From: Pollutimonas bauzanensis | Lineage (GTDB): Bacteria; Pseudomonadota; Gammaproteobacteria; Burkholderiales; Burkholderiaceae_B | Reading direction: 5' to 3' | Length of the DNA stretch: 64,000 nt | NCBI RefSeq assembly: GCF_900129885.1 | Contig: NZ_FQXE01000012.1 | Coordinates: forward strand, 62,001-126,000 | Part shown: positions 38,084 through 49,047 of the stretch, piece after piece | How the letters are laid out: each line of letters starts with the position of its first letter | Position numbering within the stretch: the first letter of the stretch is position 1 | Made by a program: the position numbers and the translations under genes | The notes under the pieces: generated by a model | Databases searched by the model: none | Told to the model about the DNA's origin: nothing | What the model saw: the letters and a program-made list of their open reading frames with translations, nothing else

Positions 38084-38956
38084 CTACGCCTTCTTGCCGG
38101 GTGCCCGGGTTTGCCGCACATGGTCTTCAAGCTCCATGAACGAGGGACGCACGTGCGAATAAAGCACTTTGCGGCCGAATTCGACGGCGAGTTGCGGGGG
38201 GTAGCCGTTCATGCTGGCCAGCAGGGTGACCTTGATGCATTCCAGCACTTTCACCGAGGCGATGGAGCGCCGCTCGATGGATGCGGCCACCGGCGCCACG
38301 AAGCCGTAGGCCAGCAGAATGCCCAGGAAGGTTCCCACCATGGCTTTCGAAATCAGGTCGGCCAGGATGGCGGGCGGCTGGTCCACGGAGGCCAGCGCCT
38401 TGATCACGCCCAGCACGGCGGCCACGATGCCGAATGCCGGCAAGGCGTCGGCAACGGCCCGCAAGGAAATGGCGGGCACGTTGCGTTCATGGTGGTGGGC
38501 CTCGATTTCCTGGTCCATCAGGGCTTCGATTTCGTATGAGCTCATATTGCCGCTGATCATGAGGCGCAGGTAGTCGGTGATGAATTCCATCAGGCTCGAA
38601 TCGCGCAGGACTTGCGGGTATTCGGTGAAAATCGGGCTGGTCTCGGGTTCTTCGATGTCGGATTCGATGGACATCAGGCCGTCGCGCCGCGCCTTGTTCA
38701 GCAGCACGTACATCAGAGCCATGAGCTCCATGTACAAATCCTTGCTGTAGGGGTTCTTCTTGAGGATGAGGGGAAACGCCGCATACAGCATCTTGATCGA
38801 CTTGCCGCTGTTCGAGGCAAGGTAGGCCCCCAGCGCGGAGCCGGCGATCAGCACGAACTCGAAGGGTTGATACAAGGCGCCCATATGTCCGCCCAAGGCA
38901 ACGAAGCTGCCAAAAACCGAGGCAAAAACAATTACAAATCCAAGCAGAATAAACAC
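38084..38956 (-). CDS. motA: MotA, flagellar stator protein
   Basis: A 290-residue protein with four membrane helices and a large cytoplasmic loop. The family block GIVAAVLGVIKALASVDQPP (helix 3) and YGFVAPVAASIERR (helix 4) are present. With MotB it forms the proton channel that drives rotation against FliG. The start is GTG at 38956 with a TAGGG site upstream. It is the first gene of the motAB-che run, with its own control region after the flhC terminator. Confidence 0.97.
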   Translation of the reverse strand: MFILLGFVIVFASVFGSFVALGGHMGALYQPFEFVLIAGSALGAYLASNSGKSIKMLYAAFPLILKKNPYSKDLYMELMALMYVLLNKARRDGLMSIESDIEEPETSPIFTEYPQVLRDSSLMEFITDYLRLMISGNMSSYEIEALMDQEIEAHHHERNVPAISLRAVADALPAFGIVAAVLGVIKALASVDQPPAILADLISKAMVGTFLGILLAYGFVAPVAASIERRSIASVKVLECIKVTLLASMNGYPPQLAVEFGRKVLYSHVRPSFMELEDHVRQTRAPGKKA

Positions 38957-39057
38957 GGATACGCCCTAGATAAACACATGATGCATATGATCCCTGCTTT
39001 CGGCCGCACAAAAGCGCCCGTCAACGGGTGTTTTTGAGCCTAAATCCCGGCTCTGGC

Positions 39058-39088
39058 AAAAAAATCCGCCGCGGAATTCCGTGGCGGA
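39058..39088 (-). terminator. Rho-independent terminator after flhC
   Basis: On the - strand TCCGCC, one mismatch, CGG, a four-base loop (AATT), CCG and GGCGGA are followed by seven T. It lies 33 bases after the flhC stop and about 100 bases before motA. It should end the flhDC transcript and make motAB-che transcription independent of it. Confidence 0.9.
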
Positions 39089-39120
39089 GCACTATGGAAA
39101 CGAGCCGGCACGAACCGCCG

Positions 39121-39792
39121 TCACCCCGATACGGGCAGCGATACCGAGGACCGTGGCGGGCGTTTCGGAACAGCGGGAGCCTTTGCCGGTGCCGCCTTGG
39201 CGCTTGCCAGGGCGGCGTTGACGGCCTTGAGCGGAATCAGCGGCTTGACGGCGGCGGCCGCATGCGCGCGGGTTTTGCCGGCGCGTGGCGGCGGACGGCA
39301 GATCGCGCATATGAAGCCTTTTTGCGGATCGTGGGCGTGAGCCACGAAGCCGCCCTTGCAGCGTTCGCAATACGACAGTTGCACCATGCTGCTGTCGAAA
39401 AAACGGATCAGCATCCAGGCCCGGGTGAAGCTGAGCACCGGTTCGCCCGAGGGCTCGTCGGCGCGGCCGGCCGAGGCCTGCTCGAGGTACAGCCGATAGG
39501 CTTCGACCAGGGCGCGCGACTTCTTGGCCGGCGTGTGGCTATCCATATAGCGGTAAACGCTGTAGAACACGCTGGAATGTATGTTGGGGAGCCAGGTCAT
39601 GAACCAGTCGACCGAAAAAGGCAGCATGCCCTTGGGAGGCGAACACCCTTTCACTTCGCGGTACAGCCGCGCCAGGCGATCGTAGCTCAAGCCGGTTTCA
39701 GCCTGCAGCACCTGCAGGCGCGCGCCCAGTGTGATCATTTCCGAGGCCAGAAGTATTTCTTCGGCTTCCTTGGCCACGCTTTTTATTGCCAT
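39121..39792 (-). CDS. flhC: FlhC, flagellar master regulator subunit
   Basis: A 223-residue FlhC. The zinc site is visible as YCERCKGGFVAHAHD...FICAICRPP (two CxxC pairs). The N-terminal segment LASEMITLGARLQVLQAETG is typical. With FlhD it forms the hexameric activator of class II flagellar promoters. The Ala/Lys/Pro-rich C-terminal tail of about 45 residues is longer than in E. coli. It follows flhD with a 24-base gap. Confidence 0.96.
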   Translation of the reverse strand: MAIKSVAKEAEEILLASEMITLGARLQVLQAETGLSYDRLARLYREVKGCSPPKGMLPFSVDWFMTWLPNIHSSVFYSVYRYMDSHTPAKKSRALVEAYRLYLEQASAGRADEPSGEPVLSFTRAWMLIRFFDSSMVQLSYCERCKGGFVAHAHDPQKGFICAICRPPPRAGKTRAHAAAAVKPLIPLKAVNAALASAKAAPAKAPAVPKRPPRSSVSLPVSG

Positions 39793-39816
39793 GATTTATG
39801 CTTTTCGGCCGTATCG

Positions 39817-40140
39817 CTATGCTGATTGCGTAGCGGCGCGCTGCGCCAGCAATATGGTGGAGTGCGCCTGCTGCAGCACGCCGCCGAGCACATCCTGGGT
39901 GAGCGAGGACAGCAAATCGTAGTCATTGAGGCGGAATCCGCAGATCAAAGAGCTGGAACCGGCCAGCTTTACCAACTGTGCCGGCGACAGGCGCAGGACT
40001 ATGTCGGCGACATCCGTGTCGAAACCAAGGCGAAACATGCCTGCGGCATAGTTTTCGCGCAACAAACGTTGAGCCAGCATCAAGTAAGACAAATTGACTT
40101 CTTTAATGTCGCTTAATGACGAGTTGTCCGTTACGGGCAT
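39817..40140 (-). CDS. flhD: FlhD, flagellar master regulator subunit
   Basis: A 107-residue Flh[20 protein letters not shown] followed by [20 protein letters not shown] is diagnostic. It forms FlhD4C2 with FlhC. The ribosome binding site is exceptionally strong (AAGGAGG five bases before the ATG). The leader carries a perfect hairpin 44 bases upstream, and the promoter region is AT-rich with many palindromes, so this gene is probably the main regulatory input point for motility. Confidence 0.97.
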   Translation of the reverse strand: MPVTDNSSLSDIKEVNLSYLMLAQRLLRENYAAGMFRLGFDTDVADIVLRLSPAQLVKLAGSSSLICGFRLNDYDLLSSLTQDVLGGVLQQAHSTILLAQRAATQSA

Positions 40141-40457
40141 TACGCCCTCCTTGTTAGAGTCCGCTTTCTTGCAGGAAACAAATGGACTCGTAGCGAGTCC
40201 GGGAAGAAATACGTTTGTTTATTCAAACCGCTCTATGTAACGCCAGCTTTGCCAAAGTTCACGCATGTAACTTACATAAAACACTGCAACTCTGTCTCAA
40301 CTATGTCGTTTACGAATAAACCGTAAAGCGATAGTATCAAATATCACTATAAATTTACATGACGTAAGTCAGAGGTTACAAAATATAAGTCTCAAAATAT
40401 AAGACTGGTTACATACTTGTGTCATAAATACCAGCTTTCAATTTTTCCCGGGACAGC
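40141..40457 (-). promoter_or_regulatory. flhDC regulatory region, AT-rich with several palindromes and repeats
   Basis: Much more AT-rich than the genes around it. It holds ATGTAA-c-TTACAT (40265-40277), TTTACG-N7-CGTAAA (40309-40327), and the direct pair AAAATATAAG (40380-40389 and 40394-40403) framed by two GGTTAC (40374-40379, 40407-40412). TTAC/GTAA recurs at least eight times. A plausible - strand promoter is TTTACG-N16-CATAGT overlapping the second palindrome. Which regulators bind is unknown. The gap up to 40604 otherwise holds only a possible upstream promoter of the NlpC/P60 gene. Confidence 0.6.
40184..40200 (-). promoter_or_regulatory. Hairpin in the flhD leader
   Basis: Perfect 7-base arms GGACTCG and CGAGTCC with a 3-base loop, 44 bases upstream of the flhD ATG. 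A second GGACTC (40157-40162) lies just before the ribosome binding site and could pair with the same GAGTCC, giving two exclusive structures. Whether this controls translation is untested. Confidence 0.5.
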
Positions 40458-40604
40458 GTGAAAACGGCTAAAGAACGTGCTCTGTCATATATACCGCGAT
40501 ACAGCGCTGTGTGCATTTGTATACGCCTGCCGCGTGTAGCGGCTGAGCGCAATGGCCGAGCGATGGCTATTGTATCTGTGCTTGATTACAACAATAATGT
40601 CGGC

Positions 40605-41132
40605 ATGATGATGAAAGCCCCCGCGCCGCCCCGGTCCGTGTACAGGCATCTGCTGCTCGCCGCGGCGGTATCGTCGATGCTGGCGGGATGCGCCGGCCCC
40701 GGCCGGCAGCATGGAAGCGCCGCATTTCGCCACACCATCGTGGTGGATCCGGCGCAGCGCACCGAGGTCGTCCTTACCGCCATGGCGCTATTGGAGTCGC
40801 CCTACCGGTACGGCGGCACGCATCCCGGCGGGGGTTTCGACTGCAGCGGCCTGGTGGCCTATGTATTTGGCAATGCGGCCAGCCAGCCGCTGCCGCACAA
40901 CACGGCGCAAATCGCCGAGCTGAGCCGGCCGATATCGAAAAGGCAGCTCAAGGCGGGGGATTTCGTGTTCTTCAATACGCTGAACCGCCCTTTTTCGCAT
41001 ATGGGTATATATATAGGAGACGAGCGCTTCATCAATGCGCCGTCCAGCGGCGGCCAGGTGCGGATAGACTCGCTGCATAATCCGTATTTCGCCAAGCGCT
41101 TCGAGTCGGCCCGCACGCTGTTCGGCTCGTAG
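40605..41132 (+). CDS. NlpC/P60 family lipoprotein (cell-wall endopeptidase)
   Basis: A lipoprotein of about 176 residues. The signal peptide (HLLLAAAVSSMLAGC) has lipobox LAGC. The NlpC/P60 domain holds the catalytic Cys in GGFDCSGLVAYVFG, the His in FSHMGIYIGDERFINAPS, and the third polar position further on. It should cleave D-Glu-meso-diaminopimelate bonds in peptidoglycan, as Spr/MepS-like enzymes do. The frame is open up to 40458, but the ATGs at 40605-40611 just before the signal peptide are the likely start. It converges on glpD. Confidence 0.9.
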   Translation: MMMKAPAPPRSVYRHLLLAAAVSSMLAGCAGPGRQHGSAAFRHTIVVDPAQRTEVVLTAMALLESPYRYGGTHPGGGFDCSGLVAYVFGNAASQPLPHNTAQIAELSRPISKRQLKAGDFVFFNTLNRPFSHMGIYIGDERFINAPSSGGQVRIDSLHNPYFAKRFESARTLFGS

Positions 41133-41162
41133 GCCGGGGGCCACCCGTCACCGGCCGCGCCA

Positions 41163-42758
41163 TCACGCGGGCAGGCGCAGGTAATGCTCCGCAAGCCGCA
41201 GGAAGGCGTCGAGCTGCGGATCGACGCCGGTTTCCTCCCGCATGATGGCGGCGGCCGCGGGAGCCAGTTCGGCGGCCAGGCGGGCGTCCAGGAAAAGCAG
41301 GCGGGAACGCCTGGCCAGGACGTCTTCCACGGTGCGCGCATATTCATAGCGCGCGGCGAAGCGCAGCATGGCCACGCTCAAGCCGGGCGCCAGCTCCATG
41401 TCGGCGCCGGGCAAGGCCTCTACCCATTGCGCCTCGGTGCCATAGGCGTCGAGGCCCGGGGCGCTGGCCAGCGAGGCGCGGCCCGAGCCATCGGCTGCGG
41501 CGCCCAGCAGCAGGAAGTCGCTGGTCTCGGAAAGCGGCAGGCGCGGCAGCAAAGCGCTTTCGACGCATTTGTCGAGGACGTCCTCGGCCATGGCCCGATA
41601 AGTCGTCCATTTGCCGCCCGTGACGGTGACCAGCCCGCTGGGGCTGACCAGGACGGTGTGCTCCCGGCTGATTTTCTTGGTGCTGCCGCCCTCGTTCTGC
41701 GGCGGACGCACCAGCGGGCGCAGGCCCACCCAGATGCTCTTGACATCGCTGCGCCGGGGGGCGCGGCTCAAATACTTGGCGGCCTCTCCAAGTATGAATT
41801 CCACATCCTCGGCGAAGGCGTCCGGTTCGCGCGCAAGATCGCGCCGCGGCGTGTCGGTGGTGCCGAGTATGACCTTGCCCAGCCACGGCACGGCAAACAG
41901 CACCCGGCCGTCCTGCGTCTTGGGCACCAGCATGGCATGGTCGCCCGGCAGGAATTCCCGGTCCACCACCAAATGCACGCCCTGGCTGGGCGCGACCATG
42001 GCTTGCGTGCTGCGGCCAGTGGCGGCGCCATCCATCTGGCGGATTTCATCCACCCACACGCCTGTCGCGTTGACCACGCATTTGGCCATCACGGTATAGG
42101 ACGCGTCCGTTTCGCTGTCCTGGCAGCGCAGGCCGGCCACCCTGCCCTGCTCATGGATGAGTTCCGTGACCGGGCAGTAGTTCAGCAGCAAAGCGCCCTG
42201 CGAGGCGGCCGTCCGCGCCAGGGTCACGGCCAGGCGGGCGTCGTCGAACTGGCCGTCCCAATACTTCACCCCCCCTTTCAGGCCCTGGGCCTTGATCCCG
42301 GGCAGGCACTGGCGCGTCTCGCCGGCATTGAGGAATTCGGTGGACCCGAGGCCGGCCTTCCCTGCGAGGGCGTCGTACATTTTCAGGCCGATGCCGTAAA
42401 ACGGCGTTTCCCAGCATTTGTAGCCGGGCATCACAAATGGCAGGGGGCGGGCCAGATGCGGGGCGTTGTGCAACAAGGTGCTGCGCTCATGCAGGGCTTC
42501 GCGCACCAGGGCGATATTGCCCTGCGCCAGATAGCGCACGCCCCCATGCACCAGCTTGGTGGCGCGCGACGACGTGCCTTTGGCAAAGTCGTGCGACTCC
42601 AGCAGCGCCACCGACAGCCCGCGCAAGGCCGCATCCAGGGCCACGCCCAGGCCGCTGGCGCCGCCGCCGATAATCGCCAGATCGACCTGGCCCAGGCCCG
42701 CGAGCGCCGCCAAATGCCGCGCCCGGTCGGACGTCTGGGGGGAAACTATAGTTGTCAT
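41163..42758 (-). CDS. glpD: GlpD, aerobic glycerol-3-phosphate dehydrogenase
   Basis: A 531-residue FAD enzyme that oxidises glycerol 3-phosphate to dihydroxyacetone phosphate and reduces quinone at the membrane. The FAD-binding motif is LAIIGGGASGLGVALDAALR near the N-terminus, followed by GTSSRATKLVHGGVRYL, and GLVTVTGGKWTTYRAMAEDV in the C-terminal half. The ATG at 42758 gives the family N-terminus; upstream in-frame codons add only low-quality sequence. No ribosome binding site precedes it (the bases there are TCCTCCTT). It is the last gene of the glycerol cluster, after a hairpin terminator. Confidence 0.96.
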   Translation of the reverse strand: MTTIVSPQTSDRARHLAALAGLGQVDLAIIGGGASGLGVALDAALRGLSVALLESHDFAKGTSSRATKLVHGGVRYLAQGNIALVREALHERSTLLHNAPHLARPLPFVMPGYKCWETPFYGIGLKMYDALAGKAGLGSTEFLNAGETRQCLPGIKAQGLKGGVKYWDGQFDDARLAVTLARTAASQGALLLNYCPVTELIHEQGRVAGLRCQDSETDASYTVMAKCVVNATGVWVDEIRQMDGAATGRSTQAMVAPSQGVHLVVDREFLPGDHAMLVPKTQDGRVLFAVPWLGKVILGTTDTPRRDLAREPDAFAEDVEFILGEAAKYLSRAPRRSDVKSIWVGLRPLVRPPQNEGGSTKKISREHTVLVSPSGLVTVTGGKWTTYRAMAEDVLDKCVESALLPRLPLSETSDFLLLGAAADGSGRASLASAPGLDAYGTEAQWVEALPGADMELAPGLSVAMLRFAARYEYARTVEDVLARRSRLLFLDARLAAELAPAAAAIMREETGVDPQLDAFLRLAEHYLRLPA

Positions 42759-42786
42759 ATAAGGAGGACCAGTGAATTCAAAACGG

Positions 42787-42824
42787 CTTATGGATGGCCG
42801 GGACGGGTCCGGGCCATCCATAAG
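42787..42824 (-). terminator. Hairpin terminator between glpV and glpD
   Basis: Perfect 13-base arms (CTTATGGATGGCC and its complement) around a GC-rich centre that pairs further. On the - strand the hairpin is followed by CCGTTTTG, a short T-run. It lies 17 bases after the glpV stop, so it probably reduces transcription into glpD, whose start is 29 bases further. Confidence 0.7.
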
Positions 42825-42840
42825 TGTAAAACAGCCGGCC

Positions 42841-44571
<1,731 letters not shown>

Positions 44572-44666
44572 TGCTGTCTCCTCGGTAGAACATGTCCCCG
44601 CTTTATCTTCCCGCCGCGCCGATCCGGGGGATAGTCAAATCGCGCGACAACAGCCGCCCAACATCG

Positions 44667-44975
44667 CTAGCCCTTGCGCAGGATGAGCGCCAGGACCAGC
44701 ATGGACACGACAAAACTGATCCACACACTGGGCTCCTGCTCCAGGCCGAGCCACTCGGCCAGTTTTTCGCTCAGGCCCAAAAAACCCAGATTGATATACG
44801 CGGCGATCAGCAGGCCGATGAACAGGCGGTCGCCGCGCGTCGTGGCTATCGGCAGGAAGCCCTTGCGCAAGGTGGTGGGGCGCCGCAGCTCCCATACCGT
44901 CATGCCCGCCAGCATCAGCCCAATGCAGATGAAGAACACCGCGGTGGGCAAAGTCCAAACCATCCAGTCCAGCAT
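44667..44975 (-). CDS. glpU: GlpU-like small membrane protein (DUF2160 type)
   Basis: A 102-residue protein with three predicted membrane helices: FFICIGLMLAGMTVWELRRP, LFIGLLIAAYINLGFLGLS and SFVVSMLVLALIL. It matches the small membrane protein found between the permease and binding-protein genes of glycerol ABC operons; its role in the transporter is unknown. The ATG at 44975 has a perfect AAAGGAGG site 4 bases upstream; an in-frame start at 45005 would overlap the permease gene. Confidence 0.85.
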   Translation of the reverse strand: MLDWMVWTLPTAVFFICIGLMLAGMTVWELRRPTTLRKGFLPIATTRGDRLFIGLLIAAYINLGFLGLSEKLAEWLGLEQEPSVWISFVVSMLVLALILRKG

Positions 44976-44985
44976 GCTGCCTCCT

Positions 44986-45793
44986 TTACACTCGGCCCAT
45001 TGCAAAACCCTTGGCGATATAGTGCCGGACGAACCAGATGACGACGGCGCCCGGGATGATGGTGAGCGTGCCCGCCGCCGCGAGCGTGGCCCAGTCCATG
45101 CCCGAGGCGGAGACCGTCCGGGTCATGGTGGCGACGATGGGCTTGGCGTTCACGCTGGTCAGCGTGCGGGCCAGCAGCAGCTCCACCCAGCTGAACATGA
45201 AGCAGAAGAAAGCCGCCACGCCGACTCCCGCCTTGATCAGCGGCAGGAATATCGTCAGGAAGAAGCGCGGGAAACCGTAGCCGTCGATATAGGCGGTCTC
45301 GTCGATTTCGCGCGGGATGCCGCTCATGAAGCCTTCGAGTATCCATACGGCCAGCGGCACGTTGAACACCAGGTGGGCCAGGGCGACGGCCCAGTAGGTA
45401 TCCATCAGGCCCAGGGTCGAATACAGCTGGAAGAACGGCAGCAGGAAGACCGCCGGGGGCGTCATGCGGTTGGTCAGCAGCCAGAAGAACACGTGCTTGT
45501 CGCCCAGGAACTGATAGCGCGAAAAGGCGTAGGCGGCGGGCAATGCCACGGTGATGGAAATGACCGTGTTCAGCACTACATAGATCAGGCTGTTGATGTA
45601 GCCGCTGTACCAGGACGAATCAGTGAAGATGGTTATATAGTTGTCCCAGGTGAAATTCTGCGGCCAGAGCGAAAAGCTGGACAGGATGCCTTCGTTGGTC
45701 TTGAAGCTCATGTTGATCATCCAGTAGATGGGCAGCATGGCGAACAGCAAATACAGCGCGAGGAAGATCGTGCGCTTGCGAAACCGCCGGGTC

Positions 45794-45801
<8 letters not shown>
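44986..45801 (-). CDS. glpQ: GlpQ-like glycerol ABC transporter permease
   Basis: A 271-residue inner-membrane protein of the MalG type with six predicted helices. The EAA-type cytoplasmic loop (EIDETAYIDGYGFPRFFLTI) that contacts the ATPase lies near residue 185. With the partner permease it forms the channel. Its start overlaps the stop of that permease by 8 bases, so the two are made together. Confidence 0.9.
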
Positions 45802-46683
<882 letters not shown>

Positions 46684-46687
<4 letters not shown>

Positions 46688-46752
46688 GCGGACGCTCCCG
46701 GCTTGCCGGCGGGCGCGGGCGCTGCCTGCGTATCGACGCGATGCTGGTTCAT
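46684..46752 (-). CDS. 22-codon bridging reading frame between glpT and glpP
   Basis: The ATG overlaps the glpT stop (ATGA) and the TGA overlaps the glpP ATG (ATGA). It encodes MNQHRVDTQAAPAPAGKPGA plus two residues. A GAGGAG-like site (cgaggagctc) lies upstream of its ATG. It could carry ribosomes from glpT to glpP; the peptide itself looks too simple to have a function. Nothing shows that it is translated. Confidence 0.4.
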
Positions 46753-47825
46753 GCGATGAGCTCCTCGTTGCGGTAAAAGCAGGAATGCGGTCCAAGCACC
46801 GCAAGCCCCGTGGCGGCGCCGTGTTCCGGCAAGTCGTGCTCCAGGCCCAGGCGCGCGCGCACCAGGTGCTGGCCCACCCGCGCCGTCAATAATTGATAGG
46901 TGCCGACGTTCTGCACCTTTTCCACGGTCGCCGCCACGACCCCCGGCTGGCCGGGCGCCGCCAGGCGCGTATATTCGGGACGTATCCCCAATTTGAGCTG
47001 GCCAGCGGCCAGTTGCATGCCCGCGGGCAGCGCGACCGGCTGACCGCCCAGCAGGGCCATGCCGCCGGCGGCTTCGATAGGCAGGATATTCATGCCCGGC
47101 GAGCCGATGAAGTGGCCCACGAAAGTGTGCGCCGGGCGCTCGAACAAGGCTTCGGGCGTGCCCACCTGCACCACCTTGCCGCGCGACATCACCATGATCT
47201 CTTCGGCAAAGGTCAGGGCTTCGACCTGGTCGTGCGTCACGTAAATCAGGGTGAGCTTGAGTTCATGATGGATCTGCTTGAGCTTGCGGCGCAATTGCCA
47301 TTTGAGCTGCGGGTCGATGACGGTCAGCGGCTCGTCGAACAGCACCGCCGATACGTCGGACCGCACCAGCCCGCGGCCCAGCGAGATTTTCTGCTTGGCG
47401 TCGGCCGGCAGGCCGGCGGCGCGCTGGTCGAGTTGATGGCTCAATTCGAGCATTTCCGCAATCTGCCCGACGCGCGCCTTGATCTGCGCCGCGGGAATTT
47501 TGCGGTTGCGCAGCGGAAAGGCCAGGTTTTCGCCCACGGTCATCGTGTCGTAGACCACCGGAAACTGGAAGACCTGGGCGATATTGCGTTGCTGCGGCGT
47601 ATCCCGGGTCTTGTCGGCGCCGTCGAAGCGCACGCTGCCCTGGGACGGAACCAGCAAGCCCGAAATGATGTTCAGCATAGTGGTTTTGCCGCAACCCGAC
47701 GGGCCCAGCAAGGCGTAGGCCCCGCCGTCCCGGAATGTCATCTTCAGAGGCAGCAGGGCGTAGTCCTCGTCGCCTTGCGGATGCGCTGCATAGGAATGCG
47801 ACAGATCGAGGTCGATGCGGGCCAT
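46749..47825 (-). CDS. glpT: GlpT-like glycerol ABC transporter ATPase (non-canonical signature)
   Basis: A 358-residue ATPase of the MalK/UgpC type with a C-terminal regulatory/TOBE region. Walker A is GPSGCGKT (residues 41-48), the Q-loop Gln is at 87, Walker B is VLFDE (161-165) and the switch His is His198 in YVTHDQVEAL. The ABC signature LSGGQ is replaced by LPADA (139-143). The ATG at 47825 starts two bases after the upstream ATPase stop. It is not the unrelated glycerol-3-phosphate permease also called GlpT. Confidence 0.9.
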   Translation of the reverse strand: MARIDLDLSHSYAAHPQGDEDYALLPLKMTFRDGGAYALLGPSGCGKTTMLNIISGLLVPSQGSVRFDGADKTRDTPQQRNIAQVFQFPVVYDTMTVGENLAFPLRNRKIPAAQIKARVGQIAEMLELSHQLDQRAAGLPADAKQKISLGRGLVRSDVSAVLFDEPLTVIDPQLKWQLRRKLKQIHHELKLTLIYVTHDQVEALTFAEEIMVMSRGKVVQVGTPEALFERPAHTFVGHFIGSPGMNILPIEAAGGMALLGGQPVALPAGMQLAAGQLKLGIRPEYTRLAAPGQPGVVAATVEKVQNVGTYQLLTARVGQHLVRARLGLEHDLPEHGAATGLAVLGPHSCFYRNEELIA

Positions 47826-47826
47826 G

Positions 47827-48909
47827 TCAATGCGTCCTTGCCTGCGGCGGCGCAAGCAGCAAATCGCCGGCCGCGTCGAATACAAAAGCCGTGGACGGCG
47901 TAAAGTACAAGGCCAGCGCGGCGCCTATCTCGAAATGGTGCACGCCGGTCACCTGGGCGACCAGGCCCCCTATGCCGGAGCCCAGATGGACGAAGGTGTC
48001 GGAGCCGGAGATCTCCGCCAGCTGCACCTTGCCGTGCAGCGCGATATCGCCTTCGCGGCACTGCAAGCGCAGAGAACTGGCGCGTATGCCCACCGTGATA
48101 TCGGCCGCGCCCGCCGCGGCGGCTTCCGGCAGAACCAGCGGCACCGGCACCTGGCCGGCCAGCTGGACACCGCCCGCCGCGCGCGCCGCCTTGATGAAAT
48201 TCATGGGGGGATCGCTGAAAGCGCTGGCCACGCGGATCGAGCTTGGAAAATTGAAGACCTCGATCGCGGGGCCGTACTGCAACAGCTCGCCGCGATCCAG
48301 CACAGCCGTATAGCCGCCCAGCAGCAAGGCCTCGCCGGGCTCGGTCGTGGCATAGACTATCGTCGAGTCGCCCGCCGCAAACAACTGGCCCAGCTCTTCC
48401 CGCAATTCTTCGCGCAGCTTGTAATCCAGGTTGACCAGAGGCTCATCCAGCAGGATGAGCGGCGCATTCTTCACCAGGGCGCGGGCCAGCGCCACGCGCT
48501 GCTGCTGGCCGCCCGACAGCTCGGCCGGCAGGCGATCCAGGAACATGCCGATATGCAGCTTTTCGGCCAGGGCCTGGACGCGTTCGCCTATGTTCTTTTC
48601 GCCGCGCAGCTTCAATGGCGAAGCGATGTTCTGCCTTACGGTCAGCGAGGGGTAGTTGATGAATTGCTGATACACCATGGCCACATTGCGTTCGCGCACC
48701 GGGCGGCCGGTCACGTCGCGCTCATCGACCAGCACCTTGCCGCCGCTGGGGGCGTCCAGTCCGCCCATGATGCGCATCAGGCTGGTCTTGCCGGCCTGCG
48801 TGGCCCCAAGCAATACCGTTACCGCGCCGCTTTGCGGACGCAGGCTCATTTCATAGAGCCAGGTCTCGCTTCCCACCTTCTTGCTGATGCCGTCCAGCGC
48901 CAACTGCAT
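47827..48909 (-). CDS. glpS: GlpS-like glycerol ABC transporter ATPase (switch histidine missing)
   Basis: A 360-residue ATPase with Walker A GATQAGKT (residues 35-42), Q-loop Gln81, canonical signature LSGGQ (131-135) and Walker B LILLDE (151-156). At the switch position the family YVTH is YATT, so the His is Thr189. First gene of the glycerol transport operon, divergent from glpR across a 138-base control region. Pairing with the second ATPase would give a heterodimer. Confidence 0.9.
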   Translation of the reverse strand: MQLALDGISKKVGSETWLYEMSLRPQSGAVTVLLGATQAGKTSLMRIMGGLDAPSGGKVLVDERDVTGRPVRERNVAMVYQQFINYPSLTVRQNIASPLKLRGEKNIGERVQALAEKLHIGMFLDRLPAELSGGQQQRVALARALVKNAPLILLDEPLVNLDYKLREELREELGQLFAAGDSTIVYATTEPGEALLLGGYTAVLDRGELLQYGPAIEVFNFPSSIRVASAFSDPPMNFIKAARAAGGVQLAGQVPVPLVLPEAAAAGAADITVGIRASSLRLQCREGDIALHGKVQLAEISGSDTFVHLGSGIGGLVAQVTGVHHFEIGAALALYFTPSTAFVFDAAGDLLLAPPQARTH

Positions 48910-48947
48910 GGTGATGTGTCTCCATTTCTGGTTCTATTTGGCGCATT

Positions 48948-48967
48948 ATTGTTCGTTTACTATATAT
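48948..48967. promoter_or_regulatory. Candidate GlpR operator between glpS and glpR
   Basis: ATTGTTCGTT followed by TACTATATAT. The first half matches the E. coli GlpR half-site WATKYTCGWW at nine of ten positions; the second half is weak. It lies in the AT-rich 138-base gap that must hold both divergent promoters. A second partial site (TTGTTTCGAT) lies near 49002. Confidence 0.35.
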
Positions 48968-49047
48968 TTACCCTTGATGAAAACCCTAGGATCGATTCCT
49001 TTTGTTTCGATGTACATTTCTTTTGTCTTATCAATGAAGCGCGCAGC

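Noticed and set aside
38957-39057. A GCCGAAAG sequence upstream of motA as sigma-28 -10 element
   Set aside because: The matching -35 position reads TGAC, so the site is too weak; a class II promoter is equally possible.
47815-49047. In-frame upstream extension of glpR across glpS
   Set aside because: It is antisense to the ATPase gene. The DeoR-type N-terminus begins at the ATG at 49048.
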